Source: Actinomycetota bacterium (GTDB taxonomy: Bacteria; Actinomycetota; Thermoleophilia; Gaiellales; Gaiellaceae). Taken from it: 64,000 nt of DNA. The translations under genes and the position numbers were made by a program. The stretch is taken from contig WLID01000002.1 of NCBI GenBank assembly GCA_009702325.1, positions 1 through 64,000 of the forward strand, read 5' to 3'. The notes under the pieces are model-generated. The model ran no database searches and was not told the DNA's origin. It was given only the letters and a program-made list of their open reading frames with translations. The stretch's first letter is position 1; every line of letters starts with the position of its first letter. Below are positions 51,184-59,578 of the stretch, piece by piece.

Positions 51184-52976
51184 CAGAGAGACGGTGGGCC
51201 GCTAACCGGCTCGATCTCGAAGAGCAGGCGACCGTACTCGACCGCGTCGCCATTCTGGACGTGGATCTTGCGGACGATGCCTTCGATCTCCGCCTTCACC
51301 TCGTTCATCAGCTTCATTGCCTCGAGAATGCAGAGCGTCTGGCCGGGAGAGACGGGCTCCCCCTCCTCGACAAACGACGGTTCACCCGGCTGCGGGCTCC
51401 GGTAGAACGTTCCGACCATCGGGCTCTCGATCCGCACGAGACCCGACGGGCGCGGCGCAGACACGGGCGCGTCAAGCTCGGCAGCCGTTTCGGCCGGGAT
51501 GGCGACAGTCGCCGCGGCCCCCGACGAGACCGTGCGCTTAACGGAGATCTTGGTGCCGTCCTCTTCGATCGTGATCTCGCCAACGCCTGTCTCCTGAACG
51601 ATCTCCACGACCGAGCGGATGCGATCGGCGCGACCCTGATCGACACCCTGGGCGCCAAGGGACTCAACACCACCAGCACGCTCACGAATCGAACGAAGCA
51701 GCGGCTCGGCGTCTTCACCAAACAAGGCGAGCAGCAACAGCTCCTCTTCGCTTGCTGCGAGGCCTTCGGCTTCGCGACGGATCGCATCGAAATCGACCTC
51801 GTCAGGGCCGGCGTTGTGCGCACCCAGATGCTCGACTGCACGGGCGAGCGCAGGATCGATCGGGCCGGGCGTCTTGCCGTAGCGGCCAGCAACTAGCTCC
51901 TGCAGCTCATCAACGATCGTCGAATAGCGACTGGCCGACAAGACGTTGACGAGCGCCTGCGACGCAACAATCGTGCCGAGCGGTGCGGCAAGCGGCGGCG
52001 ACCCTGCCTCTGCGCGGACGCGCTCAACTTCGCTCAACACCTCGTCGAGACGGCTGCGCTCATCGCGTGCGCGGAGCTGCGCCTCGATGGCGGCAACAAT
52101 TCCAAGCGGGATTCGCAGGCGCGCCGAGCGAACCGCGATCCGCGGCGACAGCGGAGCAACCGCCATATCCCCGATGAACTCATCAACGAGCTCGGCGGCT
52201 TCCCACAAGACGTCGATATCGACACCGGAGTCGGCGCCGATGCCAGCGAACGCTTCGGCGGCCGACTCAGACGTGACACGGCTGCCCGCGAGCGCCACCG
52301 GATAGATCGCCGAACCAACAAGGTCGGCGCCGGCACGCGCGGCTTCCATCGCAACCGACAGGCCGTTACGCCCTGCACCCTGGGCGTACAGCCCAACCGG
52401 CAGGCCGGAGACCTCAGCGAGTTCGCGCACGAGCTGGCCCGCACGATGCGGCTGCAGCAGGCCGGCAGGGTCATCGAGCAGGATCCGAACAGGCTTCAGC
52501 TCGGGAAGTCGGCGAGCCGCCTCGATTAGCGCCTCGTGTCGGTTCGACCCGTAGAGCAGGCCCGCCTCAAGCTCACCGCCCGCCTCGTGCACCGCCGCAG
52601 CGGCAACACGCAAATTCTCGACATCGTTCAACGGGTCGTGCAGCCGGAACACCGTGATGCCGCTCTGGGCTGCGCACAGCACGAAACGGCGCACGAGCTC
52701 ATCGGGAAGCGGGCGGTTGCCGACAAGGAACCGGCCACGAATCGCGAGGGCAAGCGGCGTCTTCGTGCGCGCCTTCAGCGCACGGATGCGCTCCCACGGG
52801 CTCTCAACACCGCGACGCACCGCTGCGTCGAACGTGCCTCCGCCCGAAACCTCAAGGTAGGCGAAGCCCGCACGATCAAGCACTTCGGCAAGCCGCAGGA
52901 CAGAGGCGGTTGGGATCGCTCCCGCCAACGGCTCCTGCGAGATAACGCGAATTGAGGTGTCGACGAGCTTCGGCAC
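51183..52976 (-). CDS. accB: OadA-like (inactive?) carboxyltransferase domain fused to the AccB biotin car­rier
   Basis: 597 aa. Residues 1-290 are an HMGL/OadA-type TIM barrel (LEVSGGGTFDAAVRR, ALAIRGRFLVGNRPLPDELV, VFRLHDPLNDVENL) and 290-440 a PYC_OADA segment (IVASQALVNVLSASRYSTI, YGKTPGPIDPAL). Residues 455-597 are AccB: an IEEDGTKISVKR lead, a Pro/Ala linker and a biotinyl domain with K555 in LEAMKLMNEV. The barrel lacks the metal site: canonical RDAHQ is RVISQ (V11), the carbamyl-Lys is D168, and the H-x-H pair is Y197/Q199. GTG 52976 has AAGG 9 nt upstream; GTG 53015 is an alternative. Confidence 0.85.
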   Translation of the reverse strand: MPKLVDTSIRVISQEPLAGAIPTASVLRLAEVLDRAGFAYLEVSGGGTFDAAVRRGVESPWERIRALKARTKTPLALAIRGRFLVGNRPLPDELVRRFVLCAAQSGITVFRLHDPLNDVENLRVAAAAVHEAGGELEAGLLYGSNRHEALIEAARRLPELKPVRILLDDPAGLLQPHRAGQLVRELAEVSGLPVGLYAQGAGRNGLSVAMEAARAGADLVGSAIYPVALAGSRVTSESAAEAFAGIGADSGVDIDVLWEAAELVDEFIGDMAVAPLSPRIAVRSARLRIPLGIVAAIEAQLRARDERSRLDEVLSEVERVRAEAGSPPLAAPLGTIVASQALVNVLSASRYSTIVDELQELVAGRYGKTPGPIDPALARAVEHLGAHNAGPDEVDFDAIRREAEGLAASEEELLLLALFGEDAEPLLRSIRERAGGVESLGAQGVDQGRADRIRSVVEIVQETGVGEITIEEDGTKISVKRTVSSGAAATVAIPAETAAELDAPVSAPRPSGLVRIESPMVGTFYRSPQPGEPSFVEEGEPVSPGQTLCILEAMKLMNEVKAEIEGIVRKIHVQNGDAVEYGRLLFEIEPVSGPPSL

Positions 52977-53031
52977 GAGGCTGGACCTTACCGTGCCGGG
53001 CGGGCAGCCCTGCACGTAGACGAGAGAGGGA

Positions 53032-53598
53032 TCAGGCCCGGCTGATGTAGCGCTTCTCGCGCGGGTCGACCTTGACTTTGTCGCCGATGTTCACGAACAA
53101 CGGCACCTGCACAACTGCCCCGGTCTCGAGCGTTGCTGGCTTCGTCACGTTCGAGACGGTGTCGCCCTTCACACCCGGCTCCGTTTCCGTGACTTCAAGC
53201 ACGACCGAAGCAGGCAGGTCGATACCTGTCGCGTCGCCACCGACAAACAGCACCTGGTAGGTCTCCGACGCCTGCATGAACTCCAATGCGTCCTCAACCG
53301 ACGCCCGCGGAAGCGAGAGCTGCTCGAACGTGTCCTCATCCATGAAGATGACGTCGGCGCCGTCGTCGTAGAGGTACTGCATGTTGCGGTTCTCGGTGCG
53401 GATCCGCTCAAACTTCTCGCCCGCCCGGAAGGTCTTGTCGACAACTGAGCCCGACGAGAGCGACTTCAGCTTGGTGCGCACGAACGCGCCGCCCTTGCCT
53501 GGCTTCACATGCTGGAACTCGACGATGCGCCATGTCTGGCCCTCGAGCTCAATGTGCATGCCGTTCTTGAACTGGTTTGTGGAAACGACCTCAGCCAT
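53032..53598 (-). CDS. efp: Elongation factor P
   Basis: 188 aa, three beta-barrel domains, relieving ribosome stalling at polyproline. The loop that is modified in other bacteria reads KPGKGGAFVRTKLK; no EpmABC or EarP gene is seen, as usual in actinobacteria. VVSTNQFKNGMHIELEG and the C-terminal VNIGDKVKVDPREKRYISR complete the match. A TAAACT box (53608-53613) lies 9 nt before the ATG. Confidence 0.97.
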   Translation of the reverse strand: MAEVVSTNQFKNGMHIELEGQTWRIVEFQHVKPGKGGAFVRTKLKSLSSGSVVDKTFRAGEKFERIRTENRNMQYLYDDGADVIFMDEDTFEQLSLPRASVEDALEFMQASETYQVLFVGGDATGIDLPASVVLEVTETEPGVKGDTVSNVTKPATLETGAVVQVPLFVNIGDKVKVDPREKRYISRA

Positions 53599-53607
53599 CG
53601 GCGGGGG

Positions 53608-53613
53608 AGTTTA
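53608..53613 (-). promoter_or_regulatory. -10 box of efp
   Basis: TAAACT, 9 nt before the ATG at 53598; an internal promoter in the long minus-strand run. Confidence 0.4.
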
Positions 53614-53636
53614 GCCGGGATCCAGGCTGTTGCGCG

Positions 53637-54674
53637 TCAGCTGACCGTCACGAGCTCTTTGGGGAAGCTCGTGAGCAGTTCAAGACCATCGGCGCGAACG
53701 ACCGCGAGATCCTCGATCCGAACACCGCCAACACCCGGAAGATAGATGCCCGGTTCGATCGTTACGACGTGGCCGACCTCAAGCGTGTCGGTCGATTCAG
53801 GGGAGAGACGCGGGGCCTCGTGGATCTCCAACCCCACGCCATGACCGAGTCCGTGGCCGAAGTGTTCGCCGTACCCCGCCTCCTCAATCACGGCGCGCGC
53901 AATCTGGTCGGCCTCCACGCCCGTCATGCCGGGACGAATGCCGGCACACGCGGCGACCTGAGCCTCAAGGCAGACGTCGTAGATACGACGGAGCTCGTCG
54001 GACAGGTCACCGGTCGCGAGCGTGCGCGTGCAGTCGGAGAAGTAGCCGCCGATCACAGCTCCCCAATCGACGGTCACGAGCGTGCGGGCCGGAATGATGT
54101 CGTCAGACGGTGTCGCATGCGGCTTCGACCCGTTGGTTCCGCCCGCGATGATGCTCTCGAACGCCGGGTTATCGGCACCGTGGGCATGAAGCAACTGATG
54201 CAGGCGCCACGCAACTTCCTTCTCGCTCGCACCGACAAACGTGTCGGCGGTCAGCGCCTCAAACGCACGCTCAGCAGCGATCGCCGTGTGGCGAATCGCC
54301 GCGATCTCCGACTCATCCTTGATCGCGCGGAGCCCCTCGACAATCCCCTTGGTCGGCTTGAGAGCGAGCCCGCCGCTCCCAAGCACCTCGTACTGGGCGT
54401 ACGGAAGCGCTGCGGCCTCGAAGCCCAGCGTTCCCTTGAGCGTCGCTGCGAGCTCGCTCAGCAGCGAACGCTTCGAGAGCACCACCTCGACGCCAAGCGT
54501 GGCACGCGCGACCTCGATGTAGCGAAAGTCGGTGTAGAGCTTCGGCGTCTCGCCTGGTGCGACGAGGAGCGCGGCGTTCGACGCCTCGAAACCCGTGAGG
54601 TACCGGATGTTGATCAGGTTCGTGATCAGCAGCGGGCCGTCGATCCGTTCTTGAAGCGTCGCCAACCGCGTCAT
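53637..54674 (-). CDS. Xaa-Pro aminopeptidase/dipeptidase (M24B)
   Basis: 345 aa pita-bread metallopeptidase. The five ligands are visible: D and D in TVDWGAVIGGYFSDCTRT, H in HGLGHGVGLEIHEAP, E in TIEPGIYLPG and E in VRIEDLAVV. An N-terminal creatinase-like domain (about 1-120) precedes it. Either PepP or PepQ type. ATG 54674 overlaps the aroQ stop (ATGA). The pepQ-efp pairing is common in Gram-positive bacteria. Confidence 0.93.
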   Translation of the reverse strand: MTRLATLQERIDGPLLITNLINIRYLTGFEASNAALLVAPGETPKLYTDFRYIEVARATLGVEVVLSKRSLLSELAATLKGTLGFEAAALPYAQYEVLGSGGLALKPTKGIVEGLRAIKDESEIAAIRHTAIAAERAFEALTADTFVGASEKEVAWRLHQLLHAHGADNPAFESIIAGGTNGSKPHATPSDDIIPARTLVTVDWGAVIGGYFSDCTRTLATGDLSDELRRIYDVCLEAQVAACAGIRPGMTGVEADQIARAVIEEAGYGEHFGHGLGHGVGLEIHEAPRLSPESTDTLEVGHVVTIEPGIYLPGVGGVRIEDLAVVRADGLELLTSFPKELVTVS

Positions 54675-55105
54675 GCCGTTCCTCCCTGAGCGATGAATTC
54701 GAGCGCCTCCTTGTATCCCTGGGCGCCCTTGCCAACGATCCGATGGGTCGCAACATCCTCGATCACCGTGTGGTGGCGCCATTCCTCGCGCTCATGGATG
54801 TTCGACAGGTGCACCTCGACGATCGGCACGGTCAGGATGTCGAGCGCGTCGCGGATCGAATAGGCGTAGTGCGACCAGGCGCCCGGATTGACGACGACTC
54901 CGTCCATCTCGCCGAGCGCATCGTGAATCCAGCCGATGAACTCACCCTCATGGTTCGACTGGCGGCAACGAACCGTGAGACCGAGCTCATGCCCCCACGT
55001 GTAGATCTGCGTCTCAAGCTCGTTCAGCGTCAGCGTCCCGTAGATCGTCGGGTCGCGCTTGCCGAGCGTGTTGAGGTTCACCCCGTTGAGGACGAGAACT
55101 TGCAT
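54671..55105 (-). CDS. aroQ: Type II 3-dehydroquinate dehydratase
   Basis: 144 aa dodecameric enzyme, third step of the shikimate pathway. NGVNLNTLGKRDPTIYG (active-site loop Tyr/Arg), NHEGEFIGWIHDA, VNPGAWSHYAYSIRDAL and VEVHLSNIHEREEWR are diagnostic. TAGGCT lies 6 nt before the ATG, suggesting its own start site although the fused kinase/synthase gene ends 9 nt upstream. Confidence 0.97.
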   Translation of the reverse strand: MQVLVLNGVNLNTLGKRDPTIYGTLTLNELETQIYTWGHELGLTVRCRQSNHEGEFIGWIHDALGEMDGVVVNPGAWSHYAYSIRDALDILTVPIVEVHLSNIHEREEWRHHTVIEDVATHRIVGKGAQGYKEALEFIAQGGTA

Positions 55106-55111
55106 GGTGGG

Positions 55112-55117
55112 AGCCTA
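55112..55117 (-). promoter_or_regulatory. -10 box of aroQ
   Basis: TAGGCT, 6 nt before the ATG at 55105, overlapping the stop codon of aroKB. Confidence 0.5.
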
Positions 55118-56512
55118 CGCGATCAGCCGAGCAAGTTCAGCACGGACGAGCTCGGCCGGGCGCGGCTCGACGATCGGCCCATCGGGGCCAAGCAGCACGA
55201 GGTTGATCGCTCCGCCCAAGCTCTTCTTGTCGCGCAGCAGCGCTTCAAACGCGCGGTCGATGTCGACCGACACAGGCTGCGGGTTGAGGCGCTCCTCCAC
55301 CACCTTCGTGTCGCGACCTGAGATCCGAAGCGCCGCGAGCAGGCCAAGCGCAACCGCATCGCCGTGAGTCAGCTCGAAGCCGGCAGCAGCTTCGAGTGCG
55401 TGCGCGAACGTGTGGCCCAGGTTCAGCCACCGACGCGGCCCGTGATCAAACGGATCCTGCAGACAGATGCCAGCCTTGTACGCGGCAGCTCCACGAACGC
55501 CGAGTGTGCGGTTGGCGAGGATCTCGGTCTTGACGAGCTCGGCCTCGCCCTGGCGCCGCTCACGCTCCGGCAGCGTCGCGAGCGCGCCCTCGTCGATCAC
55601 GACGCGAGACGGCCAGTGGAACGAACCGATCAGGTTCTTGCCGCCTGCGATGTCGATCGCCGTCTTGCCGCCGATCGCAGCGTCGACCTGGCCGACAAGC
55701 GACGTTGGCACCGAAACCCAGGAGACGCCACGCAAGTAGGTGGCCGCAACGAACCCCGCAACGTCGGTTACGCAGCCGCCGCCGATTGCGACGATCGTCC
55801 CACCACGGTCGATCCGCAGCGCGTTCCAGAGCCGGTCAAGCACCTGGTGCGACTTCGACGCCTCACCCGGCTCAAGCACGTAGGCGTGGACGAGCCGATC
55901 ACCGAGGCTGGCCGTTACCCGGTCGACGTAGTGCGGCCACACGTTCTCATCGGTAACGACAACCACCGGCCCGGAGCCGTGGACGAGGTCGCCAAGCTTG
56001 TCGAGCGCGCCCTCCTCGTGATGGATGCCCGCGGCGGCGAGGATGACACCGTCGACATCGTCGGCGTGGGCATCGGCCACTTCGGCATACAGCGGTGCCC
56101 GTTCCGCGAACAGTTGCCTAAACATCGCCTCGTCGCGCGCGAGCGGACGATCGCTATTTCGCACACGCGTCCACGCCACACCAACATCAACGGGCACGTG
56201 AACGACAAACGCCTCCCGCAGCGCCTCACGCGTCGCTGGCTGGACAACCGCCCCACCACCCAACGCGATCACCGTATTGGAGCGCGAGTCGAGCAGCGAG
56301 CGGATCGTGCGCGTTTCAAGCTCACGGAATGCCGCCTCGCCGTCGGTCGCAAAGATCTCGGCGATCTTGCGGCCGGTGCGCTCCTCAATCACCTTGTCGG
56401 CATCAAGAAACGAGCGGCCAAGCCGTCGTGCGACATCGCGCCCGAGCGTGGTCTTGCCGGATCCCATGAACCCGGCGAGCACGACGTGCCGATGCAGGGC
56501 GTGTTCAGCCAT
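55115..56512 (-). CDS. aroKB: Bifunctional shikimate kinase / 3-dehydroquinate synthase
   Basis: 465 aa fusion. Residues 1-165 are shikimate kinase (GFMGSGKTT at 15-22, SFLDADKVIEERTG, LGGGAVV, NSDRPLARDE). Residues 175-465 are AroB (ATGs GGGCVTDVAGFVAATYLRG, PTSLVGQVDAAIGGKTAID, GKNLIGSFHWP, LNLGHTFAHALEA). The AroB half is short: between GEAELVKTEIL and YKAGICLQDP about 25-30 residues of the usual helical domain are missing. ATG 56512 begins the kinase. Lies in an aroE-aroC-aroKB-aroQ set; aroA is not in the window. Confidence 0.93.
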   Translation of the reverse strand: MAEHALHRHVVLAGFMGSGKTTLGRDVARRLGRSFLDADKVIEERTGRKIAEIFATDGEAAFRELETRTIRSLLDSRSNTVIALGGGAVVQPATREALREAFVVHVPVDVGVAWTRVRNSDRPLARDEAMFRQLFAERAPLYAEVADAHADDVDGVILAAAGIHHEEGALDKLGDLVHGSGPVVVVTDENVWPHYVDRVTASLGDRLVHAYVLEPGEASKSHQVLDRLWNALRIDRGGTIVAIGGGCVTDVAGFVAATYLRGVSWVSVPTSLVGQVDAAIGGKTAIDIAGGKNLIGSFHWPSRVVIDEGALATLPERERRQGEAELVKTEILANRTLGVRGAAAYKAGICLQDPFDHGPRRWLNLGHTFAHALEAAAGFELTHGDAVALGLLAALRISGRDTKVVEERLNPQPVSVDIDRAFEALLRDKKSLGGAINLVLLGPDGPIVEPRPAELVRAELARLIA

Positions 56513-56517
56513 CGGCG

Positions 56518-57585
56518 CTACCGCTTGGCGATGCGCTCGACATACGCGCGATGCGCGGCAACAAAGTCGCCGATCGAATCGCCACCGAACTTCTCGTGCG
56601 CCGTGCGAGCAAGCTCCCACGCAACCGCAGCTTCGGCAATCACCGCGAGAGCTTCGACAGCCGCAACATCAGAACGCTCAACCAGCGCAAGTCCCGCCTC
56701 ATGTGTTTCAAGGTCGACTGAGGCAAGGGGCTTCATCAGCGTCGGCAGCGGCTTCATCGCGGCGCGAATCACGATCTCTTCGCCGTTCGAGATGCCACCT
56801 TCCAAGCCGCCAGCGTGATTCGTGTCGCGGGTGAATCCTGGGCGGAGCTCGTCGTGCGCCTCCGAGCCGAGCATGTCGGCGAGCGCGAAACCGTCGCCGA
56901 TCTCGACTCCCTTGACCGCCTGAATCCCCATCAGTGCGAACGCAAGCCGCGCATCGAGCCGATCGTCCTTCTCGGCATACGAGCCGAGACCAACCGGAAC
57001 GTTGCGGGCGCGCACTTCAATCACGCCACCAACGGTGTCGCGCGCCTTGCGCGCTTCGTCGATGCGATCCCGCAGGTGAGGTTCGTCGACCGTGCTGCCT
57101 ACGACCTCGATCCCGATCGTGGCAAGCATCGCCTTCGCAACGCCGCCGACAGCGACGTGCACCGCCGTGTGACGCGCAGAGGCGCGCTCAAGCGAGTTGC
57201 GCACATCGTCGTGGTCGTACTTGAGGACACCTGGAAGGTCGGCGTGTCCAGGTCGCGGAAGCGTCACGGCCTTCGTCCCCTTGCCGTGCGGCTCACCCTC
57301 GGGCTGCCACGGGTTCATCCCCCACGTCCAATTCTTGTGGTCGTTGTTCCGCACAACGAGCGCGAGCGGCGTGCCGAGCGTCCGGCCCTGCCGGAGCCCT
57401 GCGAGCACTTCAACGCGATCCTGCTCAATCTGCTGCCGCGGCGACCGGCCGTAGCCTTCCTGGCGACGCTTCAAGTCGCGATCGATCGCCTCCCGATCGA
57501 GCTCCAAGCCCGCGGGAAGGCCGCTCATGATCGCAACGAGCGCAGGGCCGTGCGACTCGCCAGCGGTGGAGAGACGGAGGGTCAC
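56518..57585 (-). CDS. aroC: Chorismate synthase
   Basis: 355 aa FMN-dependent enzyme making chorismate from EPSP. The three PROSITE signatures are present: GESHGPALVAIMSGLPAG, ERASARHTAVHVAVGG and RDTNHAGGLEGGISNGEEI; YGRSPRQQIEQDRVEVLAG is also conserved. Separated from aroE by 30 bp and from aroKB by 5 bp; cotranscribed. Confidence 0.97.
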   Translation of the reverse strand: MTLRLSTAGESHGPALVAIMSGLPAGLELDREAIDRDLKRRQEGYGRSPRQQIEQDRVEVLAGLRQGRTLGTPLALVVRNNDHKNWTWGMNPWQPEGEPHGKGTKAVTLPRPGHADLPGVLKYDHDDVRNSLERASARHTAVHVAVGGVAKAMLATIGIEVVGSTVDEPHLRDRIDEARKARDTVGGVIEVRARNVPVGLGSYAEKDDRLDARLAFALMGIQAVKGVEIGDGFALADMLGSEAHDELRPGFTRDTNHAGGLEGGISNGEEIVIRAAMKPLPTLMKPLASVDLETHEAGLALVERSDVAAVEALAVIAEAAVAWELARTAHEKFGGDSIGDFVAAHRAYVERIAKR

Positions 57586-57615
57586 GCCTTCAAGGGTAGT
57601 TACTCCCGGCGAGGC

Positions 57616-58299
57616 TCAGCGCGGTTCGCGGGCCGCAACCCGCATCACGTCGATCGGAGCAGGCGTGCCTGTCCAGATTTCGAAGCTCTTCGCGCCCTGC
57701 CGCACGAGGCCCTCAAGGCCGTCGATCACCGTGCAGCCAAGCGCGCGAGCGGCGGCAATCAACGCTGTTTCGGCGTCGTCGCCGTTGTAGGCGAGGTCGA
57801 CGACCGTCTGCTCTGGATGCAGATCAACGAGCACCTGATCGCGGATCGGTGTCGCATTCACGATCAGGTCGCAGCCCTCAGAACTCGGCGGCCACTCGCC
57901 GCTCCGCGTGTAGACCCGTGTGTCGGCCGGGAGCGCGGAGCCAAGCGCGAGCGCAGCACCACCAGCGCCGATCACGCAGGCCGCTTGGGCGTTCACGCCG
58001 GCGAGAATCTCCTTGTCGGTGTTGAACCCGAGCACCCTCCCATCACGGAAGACGAGCGTGTTCACCGCATCGCCCTCGGCCTCGTCGCAGGCCGCAACGA
58101 CCGTCTGCTTGTGCGGGATCGTGACGTTGCAACCGGCGTAGCCCCGCGCGCGAAGCTCCGCGATGGTCGCCAACGGATCTTCGGTGTCGATCGCCTCGTA
58201 CTGCCAGTCAAGACCGGCCGCCGCAAACGCCGCGTTCTGCATGCGTGGTGACCGCGAGTGCGACACGGGATGGCCGAGCAGAGCGACGTGAGTGGTCAT
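57616..58299 (-). CDS. aroE: Shikimate dehydrogenase
   Basis: 227 aa, NADP-dependent reduction of 3-dehydroshikimate. LLGHPVSHSRSPRMQNAAF (shikimate-binding Ser pair), VTIPHKQTV (catalytic Lys), GDAVNTLVF, FNTD and CVIGAGGAALA mark the family. It is about 40 residues shorter than E. coli AroE, mostly in the nucleotide domain. ATG 58299 begins the conserved part. Lies 25 nt downstream of mltG. Confidence 0.92.
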   Translation of the reverse strand: MTTHVALLGHPVSHSRSPRMQNAAFAAAGLDWQYEAIDTEDPLATIAELRARGYAGCNVTIPHKQTVVAACDEAEGDAVNTLVFRDGRVLGFNTDKEILAGVNAQAACVIGAGGAALALGSALPADTRVYTRSGEWPPSSEGCDLIVNATPIRDQVLVDLHPEQTVVDLAYNGDDAETALIAAARALGCTVIDGLEGLVRQGAKSFEIWTGTPAPIDVMRVAAREPR

Positions 58300-58324
58300 C
58301 GCGGGAAGTCTGCCGACCCGGCGC

Positions 58325-59212
58325 TCAGTGTGCGCCGTAGCCGTTCGCCGCAAGAAACTGGTTGAACGCCGCTTGGCTCGCAGTGAAGAACTGTCGGTTG
58401 GTACCCGGCTTGCGGGCGTAGTAGATGTAGTTCACCTTCGCCGGATGAGCTGCCGCTTCGATCGAGGCAAGCCCCGGGCTTGCAATCGGTGTTGGTGGCA
58501 GCCCTGCGAATCGGCGCGTGTTGAAGGGGTTCGAGCTCTCAAGCTGCGACTGCAAGATCGACTGTGTTGGAGCGATATTCAGCCCGTACCGGAGGGTTGC
58601 ATCGATCCCGAGCGGCATCCGCAGATGCAGCCGGTTGTAGATCACCGCCGACACGAGCGGTCGCTCAACCGGCGCTGCCGCTTCGCGTTCGATCATTGAG
58701 GCGATCCGCAGCACGTCGTACGACGTGAGGTTCTTCGTACGGGCGTACTTGAGGTCGAGCCGCTCCCACACCGCACAGAACGCCTTGATCTGGGCATGGA
58801 CGAGCTGCCGGTTCGTCGTCGCGGCCAGAAAGTCGTAGGTTGCTGGGTAGAGGAACCCCTCCAGGTTCGACTGGCGTTTCTTGCCGACGCACGGAACGAC
58901 GATGTTCCTGCTCGCAGCGAGGTAGCCCGCCGCTGAGAGATGAACGACACCACGCCCCTCGCTGTTCGCGATCGCTGCGACCTTTGCGACGCGCTCAGCC
59001 ATCTGCTCCCGCGTGAACCCTTCCGGGAAGATCACGCGGAAAGGCACCGGCGGAGTCGGTTCAGGCGGCGGCGACGCGTGGTGGCGTGTCAATCCGAACG
59101 CACCCGTCGCCACAGCGATCGCGACAACAACACCAACGAGGCCACCGCGCCGGCGCCGACGCTGGCGTCGACGCAGGATGCGGTCGGCTACTGCGCTCTC
59201 GAGTTCTTCCAT
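58325..59212 (-). CDS. mltG: Endolytic murein transglycosylase
   Basis: 295 aa. A cytosolic Arg-rich segment (ILRRRQRRRRRGG) precedes one TM (26-46), then a LysM-like lead (FPEGFTREQMAERVAKVA) and the YceG domain with catalytic Glu in ASMIEREAA, YNRL and GLPPTPIASPGLASIEAA. Terminates nascent glycan strands. ATG 59212 lies inside the ruvX 3' end (25-bp overlap). The ruvX-mltG-aroE order is common in actinobacteria. Confidence 0.95.
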   Translation of the reverse strand: MEELESAVADRILRRRQRRRRRGGLVGVVVAIAVATGAFGLTRHHASPPPEPTPPVPFRVIFPEGFTREQMAERVAKVAAIANSEGRGVVHLSAAGYLAASRNIVVPCVGKKRQSNLEGFLYPATYDFLAATTNRQLVHAQIKAFCAVWERLDLKYARTKNLTSYDVLRIASMIEREAAAPVERPLVSAVIYNRLHLRMPLGIDATLRYGLNIAPTQSILQSQLESSNPFNTRRFAGLPPTPIASPGLASIEAAAHPAKVNYIYYARKPGTNRQFFTASQAAFNQFLAANGYGAH

Positions 59213-59565
59213 TCCAGATACCCCGCGAGAAGGTGGGCAGCTGCACGGGCGTCGTCGCCGCCCGCAAGCACGCTCGTGAATCGCTCGTCCCACAGCTCAA
59301 CCGGGACGGTGATCGCCCGGCGCAGATCGGTGACGAACGCCTCTGTTTCGACGGCTTGCTCGCCACGGTCACCGCGCAGCGTCAGCGGCAGCCCAACGAC
59401 CACGAGTTCAGGCTCCTCAGCCGCGATCACGGCGAGCAGCTCGGCCCGACCCTTCGGCGTCTTGACCCTCTGGACGATCGTGACGGGACGCGCGAGCGTG
59501 CCGCTTGGGTCGGACACAGCGACACCCGTCCGAGCCGAGCCGTAATCGAGCGCGAGCACCTTCAC
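59188..59565 (-). CDS. ruvX: YqgF/RuvX pre-16S rRNA nuclease
   Basis: 125 aa RNase H-like fold. VLALDYGSARTGVAVSD (catalytic Asp), VVVGLPLTLRGDRGEQA and WDERFTSVLA are diagnostic. The E. coli homologue processes the 5' end of pre-16S rRNA. GTG 59565 starts right at the conserved strand, 13 nt after alaS; the alaS-ruvX-mltG unit is classical. Confidence 0.93.
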   Translation of the reverse strand: MKVLALDYGSARTGVAVSDPSGTLARPVTIVQRVKTPKGRAELLAVIAAEEPELVVVGLPLTLRGDRGEQAVETEAFVTDLRRAITVPVELWDERFTSVLAGGDDARAAAHLLAGYLEWKNSRAQ

Positions 59566-59578
59566 GGCGTCGCGCCGG

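Noticed and set aside
55364..58251. Two plus-strand frames of more than 470 codons opposite aroKB, aroC and aroE
   Set aside because: Low-complexity Arg-rich antisense shadows; the minus strand encodes intact shikimate-pathway enzymes with all signatures.
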